A stretch of 64,000 nt of DNA from Ahaetulla prasina (taxonomy: Eukaryota > Chordata > Lepidosauria > Squamata > Colubridae), in the NCBI RefSeq assembly GCF_028640845.1, contig NC_080546.1:57113409-57177408 (forward strand). The letters run 5' to 3'. The translations under genes were made by a program, and so were the position numbers. Below are positions 55,601 through 56,801 of this stretch, one piece after another. Under the pieces are notes generated by a model, which worked only from the letters and a program-made list of their open reading frames with translations, searched no databases and was not told the DNA's origin. How positions within the stretch are numbered: position 1 is the first letter of the stretch; every line of letters begins with the position of its first letter.

Positions 55601-56779
55601 TTATTTCTTTGTCGGTAAATATAAATTCAACATTAACAAGCTTTGTAGTATTATAAAGAAAATTTAGGCATCCATTCCTTACTGAGTAATGTCCATCTAT
55701 GTTCACAGCACAAAGAAGCAGGTGAATATATTACATTGTTTATAATGAGAAAAAAATCTGAATATTTTCTGCCTGTTCATATCTCCATCTGATTAATTCA
55801 GTTATTCAGATGGTCAATGGAAGTAAAATAATGATACTGCCTTGTTGAGGTGAACTAACCCTCTCATCACTATCTCAATGAAAGACAGCAGGAGTATCTT
55901 GATAATGCTTCCATAAGCTCTGCTAGGAAGTGAATTAATGAAAACATTAATGAGTAGAATGTAAGCATTTTTCCCTGAAAGCAATTATTTACTAAATTGT
56001 TCCCTAGTACTACTTCTGCTTTTATTTTGTTCAACATACATATACAAGTATGAGGTAGGTTACACTAACAGAAGAGTCTTCAGACACACCTTTTAGCAAT
56101 GTGTGCAGTATTATATGCAACTCACGATCATACATGCCACAGTGCACCAAAATGCAGATTTCTCTTTAGTATCTGAAAACATTTACCTTATTTTAAACTC
56201 ATAAAAATGATAATATCACTTAATATAGCAAAATGACAGTGTACATTATCTTTTAAATGTTTTCCATTGTACAAAGATTGCCATAGCAACACTATTTCTT
56301 ATAGTAAAATACTGTTCAAGAATATAGTAGCCTTCAGAATACCATCAGTAAAATTCTGTAAACAAGCTTAATATCCAGTAAGCTGTAAACTGTTCTTATT
56401 TACTTCTTAGCTATTGTGTGTCATTTCATCCATCTAAATAAAATAGGCATTTTAAAAATATACAATATTCTTAAGGATATGTAACCACAGAAAATACAAC
56501 CATTTCTTAACTATTTCCCTAGGCTTGTACTCTACTGCAACGAAAAACAAAACAAAACAATGATCTGGTTTTAGTTCTCAAATATTTCTGATCCAATCAT
56601 GGGACTGCATTGCAAAATGCAGATTGTGCCCAGAACACACAATAGAACAAAAAAGCTGCAGTGAGACCAAAGGCAAAGCAATTGAAAAAAATATATAGAA
56701 GAAAACACCTTACTCTTTGTTGTTCTTCGTACCAATCTTCTTCATCAAACCAATGTGAAATACAAGTCATCCAAGCCAT
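7539..56779 (-). CDS. WDR17: WDR17 gene, 18 coding exons, 3' part outside window
   Basis: This is a spliced minus-strand gene recognised as WD repeat-containing protein 17 from near-identity of its exons to the vertebrate family as I know it. Eighteen exons were placed by hand. All use AG acceptors and GT donors except one GC donor, and their lengths sum to 2,600 nt with continuous phase (866 codons plus 2 bases). Human WDR17 is about 1,320 residues, so the last third of the protein is left of position 1. The visible protein has a short N-terminal leader, a long array of WD40 repeats (about residues 60-710, enough for two propellers) and the beginning of a helical C-terminal region. The molecular role is not established; retina- and testis-rich expression is reported in mammals. 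Introns hold nearly all the repeats in the window. No premature stop was seen in any exon. Confidence 0.95.
7948..8082. mobile_element. Tc1/mariner-type MITE
   Basis: The ends CCCTGTTTCTCCCAAAATAA and the reverse complement of TTATTTTCGGGGAAACAAGG form terminal inverted repeats of about 22 bp. TA lies on each side (7946-7947, 8083-8084). It is short and has no coding capacity. Confidence 0.75.
8150..8332 (-). mobile_element. tRNA-derived SINE with GGGCCAGCCACTC motif
   Basis: On the minus strand it starts with a tRNA-like head (TTTAGTATAGTTGTTAAGGC as box A and GGGAATTCTAGTCC as a decayed box B), followed by GATTTTGGGCCAGCCACTC and a body ending near GAAAGCTGCAGGGA. The layout fits an old tRNA SINE family of squamates. 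It has no poly-A tail. Confidence 0.55.
8433..8568 (+). mobile_element. Sauria-type SINE, 5'-truncated
   Basis: It shares its body with the full-length copy at 15,427-15,783, including CATGCCGGCCACATGACCAC and GGCTCTTCGGCTTTGAAA. It ends in the (ACCTTT)n tail that is typical of this family and resembles Bov-B LINE ends. Only the 3' part is present. Confidence 0.8.
8879..9034 (-). CDS. WDR17: WDR17 coding exon 17 (residues 794-845)
   Basis: The exon is 156 nt (52 codons), acceptor CTTTTAG, donor GTAAAC. It encodes SKAQELTTVKMSKFGGGIGV, then PSKEKRLKEAAEIHLRLGQI and QRYCELMVELGE. The last part is the beginning of a TPR-like helical repeat region seen in the family. Confidence 0.95.
9035..11150. 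other. WDR17 intron 16, no gene recognised
   Basis: AT-rich intron sequence. Frames at 10437-10736 (minus) and 10471-10788 (plus) are open for about 100 codons on both strands, but I recognise no protein. This might be an old repeat. Confidence 0.6.
11151..11276 (-). CDS. WDR17: WDR17 coding exon 16 (residues 752-793)
   Basis: The exon is 126 nt (42 codons, phase 0 at both ends), acceptor TTCTAG, donor GTAAGT. It encodes PRGGSKNLWDLVAVIKGQDD, then SLLPQNYCKGIMHMKHLVKF and RM. It was found by homology because no long open frame marks it. It is part of the helical C-terminal half. Confidence 0.93.
11277..11991. other. WDR17 intron 15, nothing recognised
   Basis: AT-rich intron DNA between two verified exons. 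I see no repeat with definable ends and no coding frame. Confidence 0.6.
11992..12122 (-). CDS. WDR17: WDR17 coding exon 15 (residues 708-751)
   Basis: The exon is 131 nt, acceptor TTTAATAG, donor GTAAGT. It encodes RAVEIGAPPLLCGKASRDIK, then QEIEKLNSNPRGRKLRWFSE and CLS. This is the linker between the propeller and the helical C-terminal region. It ends in phase 0. Confidence 0.95.
12238..12487. mobile_element. Tc1/mariner-type MITE
   Basis: It begins CAGTGCTACTTTGGTTCTCA and ends with the inverted form (AGTACTAAGATACCACTA), between TA dinucleotides. Internal runs TTTTGGTACTCATA and TTGGTTCTCAAC are characteristic of this MITE. It lies in the short intron between coding exons 14 and 15. A related copy is at 29,300-29,572. 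Confidence 0.7.
12594..12743 (-). CDS. WDR17: WDR17 coding exon 14 (residues 658-708)
   Basis: The exon is 150 nt, acceptor TCTTTAG, donor GTGGGT. It encodes LTCHPSCPFTMASCSRDSTV and RLWSL, the last clear WD repeat, followed by ILADRSWDEIIGN, the family's signature exit from the propeller. Confidence 0.95.
12840..13042 (-). CDS. WDR17: WDR17 coding exon 13 (residues 590-658)
   Basis: The exon is 203 nt, acceptor TTTATAG, donor GTAACA. It encodes TVRIWDYTQDACINILSGHT, then LLWNTEIPYLLISGSWDYTI and KVWDTRDGTCLDTVYDHGAD. It finishes one WD repeat and holds one complete repeat with canonical GH and WD dipeptides. Confidence 0.96.
13043..14792. other. WDR17 intron 12 (GC donor intron), nothing recognised
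   Basis: AT-rich DNA. The 5' splice site on the minus strand is GC rather than GT. A sequence ending AAATGTAAATAAATAAATC near 14,115 may be the worn tail of a LINE or SINE, but the body is not recognisable. Confidence 0.55.
14793..14957 (-). CDS. WDR17: WDR17 coding exon 12 with GC splice donor (residues 535-590)
   Basis: The exon is 165 nt. It encodes DMIATGCEDKNVRVYYLATS, then FSGHTAKVFHVRWSPLREGI and LCSGSDDG. The acceptor is TTACAG. The only frame-preserving donor is GG|GCAAGT, a GC-AG intron with otherwise perfect donor consensus; it joins two bases of Gly to the C that opens the next exon, giving SDDGTVRIWD, as in the mammalian protein. Confidence 0.93.
15217..15330 (-). repeat. Remnant of an L2-type LINE or SINE 3' end
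   Basis: On the minus strand the segment reads GTGAGCCACTCAGAATCATT and GGGAGTTGAGTGGCATAC, a mutated form of the L2-type 3' end (CCGCCCTGAGTC...GGGCGG) seen in intact copies here, followed by an A/T-rich tail. The body has decayed. Confidence 0.45.
15427..15783 (-). mobile_element. Sauria-type SINE, full length
   Basis: On the minus strand the head GGGATGTGATGGCTCAGTGG (box A) and GGTTCGAATCCC (box B) form a tRNA-like RNA polymerase III promoter. The body follows, and the 3' tail AACCTTTACCTTTATAA is at 15,424-15,440. It is longer than the copy at 8,433-8,568 and shares the same central sequence. It lies in the intron between coding exons 11 and 12. Confidence 0.85.
15784..17596. other. WDR17 intron 11, right part
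   Basis: AT-rich intron DNA. An ORF at 16389-16670 on the plus strand shows no recognisable domain and has the composition of surrounding noncoding DNA. A CA run at 16,302-16,317 is the only simple repeat noted. Confidence 0.55.
17597..17683 (-). CDS. WDR17: WDR17 coding exon 11 (residues 506-535)
   Basis: The exon is 87 nt, acceptor AATTCAG, donor GTGAGT. It encodes IIRTIDGKILHKYKHPAAVF and GCDWSQNNK. The terminal Lys codon is split and completed in the next exon. Confidence 0.95.
17889..18028. mobile_element. Palindromic hAT-type MITE with 8-bp target duplication
   Basis: Two arms of about 66 bp are near-perfect inverted copies around an 8-nt centre (ATAGCATA). The ends are CAGAGGTCTTCAAACTTGGC and its reverse complement. 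CTCTGGAG is repeated at 17,881-17,888 and 18,029-18,036, a perfect 8-bp target duplication typical of hAT transposons. The arms differ at very few positions. Confidence 0.9.
18266..18345 (+). repeat. Old tRNA-SINE (MIR-like) fragment
   Basis: The segment reads GAGTCCCAGGTTCACCTTCA then CTTACTGGGTCAACTTGGGC, resembling the box B and core of ancient vertebrate SINEs (GGTTCAAATC...GTGACCTTGGGC). It has no sharp ends. Confidence 0.4.
18936..19018 (-). CDS. WDR17: WDR17 coding exon 10 (residues 479-506)
   Basis: The exon is 83 nt with a weak-looking acceptor (TTTTTTGAAG) and a GTAAGT donor. It encodes HGKNGIFCIAWSHKDSKRIA and TCSGDGFC, one WD blade core. It leaves two bases of a Cys codon. An L2 fragment begins about 200 bp upstream of the acceptor. 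Confidence 0.94.
19219..19823 (+). mobile_element. L2-type LINE, 3' end only
   Basis: It contains the last 130 codons of ORF2 (QLVQNAAARVIEGAPRDSHV to HLFICAGLA, ending at 19,628), then a 3' untranslated region with TGTACACCGCCCTGAGTCC at about 19,752 and an (ATAA)n tail to 19,823. The frame is still open, which suggests a recent insertion. It lies in the intron upstream of WDR17 coding exon 10. Confidence 0.88.
19824..22310. other. WDR17 intron 9, nothing recognised
   Basis: AT-rich intron sequence with no repeat or gene that I can name. All open frames are under 80 codons. Confidence 0.55.
22313..22683. mobile_element. Tc1/mariner-type MITE (family 2)
   Basis: It starts CAGATAGTCCTCAACTTACA and ends with the inverted form (TAGTTGTAAGTCAAAGACTA then CCTG), between TA dinucleotides. 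Internal motifs CACATGATCA and ACTTAACAACCAC are shared with the copy at 46,166-46,524. Confidence 0.75.
23352..23590 (-). mobile_element. tRNA-derived SINE (GACTCAGCCTTCC body)
   Basis: Read on the minus strand it has a box A-like CAGTGGTTAGAATGCAGTAC, a box B-like AGTTCAAGTCTC, then the body TTGACTCAGCCTTCCATTCT and GGTAAAATGGGGACCCAG, and a 3' end with CTGTGAAGCAGTATATAAG. The body is shared with the SINEs at 38,989-40,030, 41,832-42,096 and 44,591-44,857, but the 3' end differs. Confidence 0.75.
23940..24031 (-). CDS. WDR17: WDR17 coding exon 9 (residues 448-478)
   Basis: The exon is 92 nt, acceptor TATAAAG, donor GTAAGT. It encodes GDLNCIAGATSRNGGFIWDV then SRGKMITRFSE, completing one WD blade. 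It ends in phase 0. Confidence 0.95.
24032..25186. other. WDR17 intron 8, nothing recognised
   Basis: Plain AT-rich intron DNA between two verified exons. No repeat ends or coding frames were recognised. Confidence 0.6.
25187..25355 (-). CDS. WDR17: WDR17 coding exon 8 (residues 392-448)
   Basis: The exon is 169 nt, acceptor TTTTAG, donor GTGAGA. It encodes GHVETIFDCKFKPDNPDLLA followed by TASFDGTIKVWD, a textbook WD40 repeat with GH at the start and WD at the end, then the start of the next blade (GVIYSLSWAP). Confidence 0.96.
25594..25707. repeat. (AATAT)n microsatellite
   Basis: About 22 uninterrupted copies of a 5-bp unit. On the minus strand it gives an open frame of repeated Tyr-Ile-Ile-Leu-Tyr, which is an artefact of the repeat. 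It lies in WDR17 intron 7, about 240 bp upstream of coding exon 8's acceptor. Confidence 0.95.
26413..26600 (-). CDS. WDR17: WDR17 coding exon 7 (residues 329-391)
   Basis: The exon is 188 nt and follows the largest intron (16.2 kb). It encodes a variable Ser/Thr-rich linker (SLTKNHHTSSTSEAVPSPS) then SLPPGHAVCCFMDGGVGLYN and KKWEFLRDL. Two AGs lie 14 nt apart at the acceptor; only the upstream one (exon start 26,600) keeps the reading frame. The donor is GTATGT, phase 0. Confidence 0.92.
26601..29299. other. WDR17 intron 6, left part, nothing recognised
   Basis: AT-rich sequence at the 3' end (in gene direction) of the largest intron. Short frames such as 26726-26959 and 28315-28578 on the plus strand carry no recognised domain. 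No repeat with clear ends was found. Confidence 0.5.
29300..29572. mobile_element. Tc1/mariner-type MITE (family of 12,238)
   Basis: It begins CAGTGGTACTTCAGTACTTG and ends CACTGAGGTACCACTG, followed by TA. The left TA has changed to TG. The terminal motif GGTACCACTG matches the related copy at 12,238-12,487. Confidence 0.65.
30901..31466 (+). repeat. 5' LTR of the gypsy element
   Basis: The LTR is 566 bp. Its last 240 bp (31,227-31,466) match the 3' LTR at 35,842-36,081 with five differences that I count, all transitions. It contains a TATA box TATATAAA at 31,284-31,291 and a block of three tandem repeats upstream of it. Its last two bases are TA instead of CA. No primer-binding site complementary to a tRNA was identified in the sequence that follows (TCTTGCCTGACTCC). 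Confidence 0.88.
30970..31120 (+). repeat. Three tandem repeats of about 51 bp in LTR U3
   Basis: Each unit contains CCCAGCCCTGGCTCCATGCC or a close variant, followed by a CAGACAGGCTGA-like sequence. The first two units are 51 bp apart (30,970 and 31,021) and the third, near 31,073, is more diverged. Such repeats in U3 often act as enhancers in LTR elements; here that is inference. Confidence 0.75.
31500..32459 (+). CDS. Gypsy (Sushi-type) Gag, open
   Basis: An uninterrupted 319-codon frame from ATG at 31,500, 34 bp after the 5' LTR, to TAG at 32,457-32,459. The N-terminus is Gln-rich and probably coiled-coil (about residues 1-38), then a Pro run, then a capsid-like region with RVAFVMNLLSGQAAQWATPL and GLSEELQDELARVEKP. 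Near the C-terminus is one CCHC zinc knuckle (C276, C279, H284, C289 in LCLYCGEPGHFTAAC). This layout matches the Gag that gave rise to the mammalian PEG10/RTL genes. Being intact, it could still be expressed, but no sign of domestication is visible. Confidence 0.88.
   Translation: MDQQQLALIVQQLQADNQQLQQQVAQLTAQLAAGNAPAVQPPPPPPPQRHSPVPVPEKFSGRMEMFPAFMAQCQTYMAMRPGDFPDDRARVAFVMNLLSGQAAQWATPLVLRDSPLLADYQGFWGQLRLMYEDPVWAQTAAWRLGEIQQGPCPLREYIAEFRLLCHDSDWNDTALADAFKRGLSEELQDELARVEKPRTLVDLVPLCLRLDTRLQQRPSRRRQQPSKTVALPRPVLPPPHAAPRFVAAAEEPMELGAARPRLTAQERSRRRQGGLCLYCGEPGHFTAACPRKRGGAHAPVPESQPGQSGNGAGPALGKP
32423..32466 (+). promoter_or_regulatory. Putative -1 ribosomal frameshift signal
   Basis: The heptamer GGGAAAC at 32,423-32,429 is read G GGA AAC in the gag frame, the correct register for -1 slippage. 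After a 7-nt spacer, GCCCGGCCT (32,437-32,445) pairs perfectly with AGGCCGGGC (32,458-32,466) around a 12-nt loop. The loop GGGG may pair with CCCC at 32,477-32,481 as a pseudoknot. Slippage leads into the protease frame. PEG10 is known to use the same heptamer. A second GGGAAAC at 32,448 is out of register. Confidence 0.8.
32429..32671 (+). pseudogene. Gypsy protease, start of Pol, cut by a frameshift
   Basis: The frame entered by -1 slippage encodes the aspartic protease with VDLGATTNFMDRAFV. The catalytic Asp is present, but the usual DSGA/DTGA triad motif reads DLGA. The frame ends at 32,671 because a one-base indel near 32,640 shifts it out of the RT frame, which starts at 32,647. Confidence 0.8.
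32647..34737 (+). pseudogene. Gypsy Pol: reverse transcriptase, RNase H and integrase zinc domain
   Basis: A 696-codon open frame. RT contains the KKKTGDLRLCCDYRRLN region, motif A with D228 (KLDLRGAYNLVRM) and motif C at residues 290-293, where the expected Tyr-x-Asp-Asp reads YPND (33,514-33,525), so the first catalytic Asp is lost. RNase H begins near D439 (ETDASNVALGAVL) and includes TDHRNLEHL and ADALSRK. The end holds the HHCC zinc region of integrase (CHDNPAAGHF; CVLC). A one-base shift near 34,705 separates it from the integrase core frame. Confidence 0.9.
34724..35842 (+). pseudogene. Gypsy integrase core and chromodomain
   Basis: A 372-codon frame with the integrase triad D14 (ISMDF), D74 (VVSDCGAQF) and E110 (DGGTEKV). 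The D-to-E spacing of 35 residues is the classic D,D-35-E. Position 75 is Cys where most relatives have Arg. Residues of about 302-353 form a chromodomain (EEYEVHSIRVSRWLKGRFQY, AWQGYGTEFTWVDAS), the mark of chromoviruses, which targets insertion to chromatin. The frame runs into the truncated 3' LTR. Confidence 0.88.
35842..36081 (+). repeat. 3' LTR of the gypsy element, 5'-truncated
   Basis: It corresponds to the last 240 bp of the 5' LTR with five transitions. The first 326 bp of U3, including the three tandem repeats, and any polypurine tract are missing. The junction lies at AGGAAGGGAGGGG, directly after the integrase frame. The TATA box is retained at 35,899-35,906. It ends in CA. Confidence 0.85.
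36192..37624 (-). pseudogene. CR1-like LINE ORF2, endonuclease to RT motif A
   Basis: The frame 36803-37624 carries the C-terminal part of the apurinic-type endonuclease (GDLNLPLINW; SNSDHCMIDFRL) and the linker to RT (RAFYNFVNNKLKDTRSIPP). The frame 36192-36650 has RT motifs up to DFCKAFDSVVHDKLLLKLK. A stop at the Lys-Trp junction near 36,190 and a break near 36,700 show decay. The rest of RT lies beyond the LTR element, at 30,025-30,900. Confidence 0.8.
37666..38576. other. WDR17 intron 6, middle, nothing recognised
   Basis: AT-rich DNA between the CR1-like LINE and the L3 LINE cluster. I see no definable repeat or gene. Confidence 0.5.
38577..38697 (+). mobile_element. L3 (CR1-group) LINE 3' end with (ATTCT)n tail
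   Basis: It shares GACAAATTCCTTGTGTGTCC and AATCACACTTGGCCAATAAA with the copies at 39,029, 47,190 and 54,900, and ends with about four ATTCT units (38,671-38,695). Only the extreme 3' end is present. Confidence 0.8.
39029..39813 (-). mobile_element. L3 (CR1-group) LINE with (AATAG)12 tail
   Basis: The minus-strand element has its 3' end at the AATAG microsatellite (39,031-39,090). The frame 39354-39813 encodes the ORF2 C-terminus: GSIISQDLKWTANIKNIIKK, RGIIESVTCTSITVWFGSAT and LLPSKRRYRALHTRTTRHKN. It is the best preserved L3 copy here and is inserted in a SINE, so it is younger than that SINE. Confidence 0.85.
39031..39093. repeat. (AATAG)12 microsatellite
   Basis: Twelve perfect units directly at the 3' end of the minus-strand L3 LINE. 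Shorter runs of the same unit sit at the same place in the copies at 38,671 and 47,199, so the tail of the LINE is the source. Confidence 0.95.
40232..41690 (-). mobile_element. Penelope-like element, degraded
   Basis: On the minus strand the right part (41,112-41,690) reads as the end of a Penelope-type RT: GIKFTREENN, SYLDILIIRDSNGK and VYNIFQQNGYSHYFIKKCL. The left part carries a GIY-YIG endonuclease: RVIYNLQCKDYNSQYIGQ (about 40,780-40,840) and NSLISQDMDRLNHSFNW. Stops are frequent. A hAT MITE at 40,845-41,111 separates the two parts, just before the GIY-YIG motif. Confidence 0.75.
40845..41111. mobile_element. hAT-type MITE inside the Penelope-like element
   Basis: The ends CAGTGGTGGGATTCAAAT and GAACCCCACCTCTG are terminal inverted repeats. 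Flanks CTTCTAGG (40,837-40,844) and CTTTTAGG (41,112-41,119) are an 8-bp target duplication with one change. It shares ends with the 2.3-kb hAT at 43,736-46,021 and is a short deletion-type relative. Confidence 0.88.
41832..42096 (+). mobile_element. tRNA-type SINE with an L2-like 3' end, full length
   Basis: It has box A-like CTCTGTGGCTCAGACTGG, box B-like GGTTCAAGCCCC, the GTTGACTCAGCCTTCCATCC body, and the 3' end AAGCCGCCCTGAGTCTTCGG then AGAAGGGCGGGATATAAAT and an A-rich tail. The 3' end nearly matches the L2 LINE ends in this window (CCGCCCTGAGTCC...GAAGGGCGGTATAAA), so L2 machinery probably mobilises it. Confidence 0.85.
42794..42916 (-). CDS. WDR17: WDR17 coding exon 6 (residues 288-329)
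   Basis: The exon is 123 nt, flanked by AATATAG and GTAAGT. It encodes SQVGVLRVWNVSRTTPIDNF and continues to HVLNSPPKKN. It completes a WD blade (VLRVWN) and begins a loop that is rich in Ser and Thr in the next exon. Confidence 0.95.
42917..43414. other. WDR17 intron 5, nothing recognised
   Basis: A short AT-rich intron with regular splice sites. No repeat was recognised. Confidence 0.7.
43415..43666 (-). CDS. WDR17: WDR17 coding exon 5 (residues 204-288)
   Basis: The exon is 252 nt between TTTTTCAAG and GTAAAA. It encodes CKHQKHVLRPESLEGTDEED, then the blade ALEWDPLSTDYLLVANLHNG and the blade core LAWVPSAPGMFITG. The 2.3-kb hAT element with a captured GPT2 exon starts only 69 bp upstream of this exon's acceptor (at 43,736). 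Confidence 0.96.
44272..44580 (+). pseudogene. Captured GPT2 (alanine aminotransferase 2) first coding exon fragment
   Basis: The frame from ATG at 44,272 reads GWSSAAAEAPALQLKEKVAH then EKILKLESMNQQVKAVE, and after a one-base shift REPIILKASEIEKELRKGIK; a third piece, back in the first frame, reads VTEAIKANIGDS. These match the N-terminal part of vertebrate mitochondrial alanine aminotransferase ([38 protein letters not shown]). A short insertion sits before the last piece. A GTGAGC donor-like sequence follows at about 44,577, where a coding exon could end. It cannot encode an enzyme: it has frameshifts and lacks the whole PLP-binding fold. The family match rests on my recall of GPT2. Confidence 0.75.
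44591..44857 (+). mobile_element. tRNA-type SINE inside the hAT element
   Basis: The head GCCGGGATAGCTCAGGCAAT and box B GGTTCGAGCCCGGCC are tRNA-like. The body GTTGACTCAGCCTTCCACCC and the 3' end AAGCCGCCCTGAGTCTTCGG are as in the copy at 41,832-42,096; the tail is (AAAAC)n-like. It inserted about 10 bp after the donor-like site of the captured exon. Confidence 0.85.
46166..46524. mobile_element. Tc1/mariner-type MITE (family 2)
   Basis: It begins CAGCTACTCGTTGATTTACA and ends with the inverted form (GGATGCAAGTCTACTTG), between TA dinucleotides. Internal motifs such as GATTCACTTAACAACTGTGG are shared with the copy at 22,313-22,683. It is more diverged than that copy. Confidence 0.65.
46527..47189. 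other. WDR17 intron 4, nothing recognised in this part
   Basis: AT-rich intron DNA between a MITE and an L3 LINE. No gene or clear repeat. Confidence 0.5.
47190..47625 (-). mobile_element. L3 (CR1-group) LINE 3' end
   Basis: The minus-strand copy has a short AATAG tail (47,199-47,213) and the sequence GGTCAAGTGTGATTGGACAC, then the end of ORF2 (about 47,510-47,625; FVPNTITLL-type end). It is truncated earlier than the copy at 39,029-39,813 and is otherwise collinear. Confidence 0.85.
47698..48058. mobile_element. Tc1/mariner-type MITE (TTTTTCGGAGTGTAAG ends)
   Basis: The left end CATATTTTTCGGAGTGTAAG and the right end AGTCCAAAAAATACAG are imperfect inverted repeats between TA dinucleotides. 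The interior repeats GGCCAAAAA and GCATTCTGCAGGCC-like stretches. This MITE type is widespread in vertebrates. Confidence 0.65.
48613..48843 (-). CDS. WDR17: WDR17 coding exon 4 (residues 127-204)
   Basis: The exon is 231 nt, flanked by TTTCAG and GTAAGA. It encodes IPASLSWCWNVGDAVAFAS, a WD blade ending GPLYIWT, and a second blade with FRWHPKKKGKVVFGHTDG and SLSLF. It splits Gly codons at both ends. Confidence 0.96.
48844..50541. other. WDR17 introns 2 and 3 (around coding exon 3)
   Basis: Two AT-rich introns, 48,844-49,850 and 50,035-50,541, with regular splice sites. I recognised no repeat or extra exon in them. Confidence 0.6.
49851..50034 (-). CDS. WDR17: WDR17 coding exon 3 (residues 66-127)
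   Basis: The exon is 184 nt, enters in phase 0 and leaves with one base of a Gly codon. It begins LDHRYNEFKLWAIMSEHKKT and contains a clear WD40 repeat: ISWCPHNQDLFASASAENL followed by VIIWN. The acceptor is TTTTAG and the donor GTATGA. The sequence is almost identical to mammalian WDR17. Confidence 0.96.
50542..50670 (-). CDS. WDR17: WDR17 coding exon 2 (residues 23-65)
   Basis: The exon is 129 nt, phase 0 at both ends, after TTTTTTAG and before GTGAGA. It encodes AKMAQVKQVGLLAAGCQPWN and on to YCATLAIYIYK. A second in-frame ATG is the third codon of this exon (50662-50664), so a shorter protein could start here if an upstream exon without the first ATG is used, as in mammalian isoforms. 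This is the start of the first WD propeller. Confidence 0.95.
50671..53535. other. WDR17 intron 1 (coding), left part, nothing recognised
   Basis: AT-rich intron sequence between coding exons 1 and 2. Frames such as 51447-51689 and 52175-52396 show no domain. Confidence 0.5.
53536..55008 (+). mobile_element. L3 (CR1-group) LINE, older copy split by a hAT MITE
   Basis: The plus-strand RT remnant (DFSSAFNIFIPDILLTKLIQ; KVLKFADYTTVIDFI; YRQEVEQLALWYVQNSLELN) is at 53,538-53,933. The C-terminal region follows in several frames, and the 3' end GACAAATTCCTTGTGTGTCC lies near 54,940 with a decayed ATTCT-like tail. The catalytic box FADD reads FADY. A hAT MITE at 54,355-54,602 interrupts it. It is clearly older than the copy at 39,029. 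Confidence 0.82.
54355..54602. mobile_element. hAT-type MITE with 8-bp target duplication
   Basis: It begins CAGTGATGGTTAACC and ends GGTTCGCCGTCATGG, inverted repeats with some mismatches. CTATAGGG is repeated exactly at 54,347-54,354 and 54,603-54,610. Removing it rejoins the L3 LINE. The interior is rich in GCATGCA-like words. Confidence 0.9.
55009..56713. other. WDR17 intron 1 (coding), right part
   Basis: AT-rich sequence with no recognised repeat. A CCCCCCCC run at about 55,453 is the only low-complexity stretch. Confidence 0.5.
56714..56779 (-). CDS. WDR17: WDR17 first coding exon (codons 1-22)
   Basis: The coding part starts at ATG 56777-56779 in a strong context (A at -3, G at +4) and encodes MAWMTCISHWFDEEDWYEEQ plus QR, then stops at a GTAAGG donor. 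It matches the MAWMTYISNWF-type N-terminus of the long mammalian isoform. It ends in phase 0 and joins the exon at 50,542-50,670. The 5' edge of this exon is not certain; a possible acceptor (CCTAG on the minus strand) lies about 25 nt upstream of the ATG, near 56,802. Confidence 0.88.
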
Positions 56780-56801
56780 AGTAAAAATAAAGATGTTGAC
56801 T

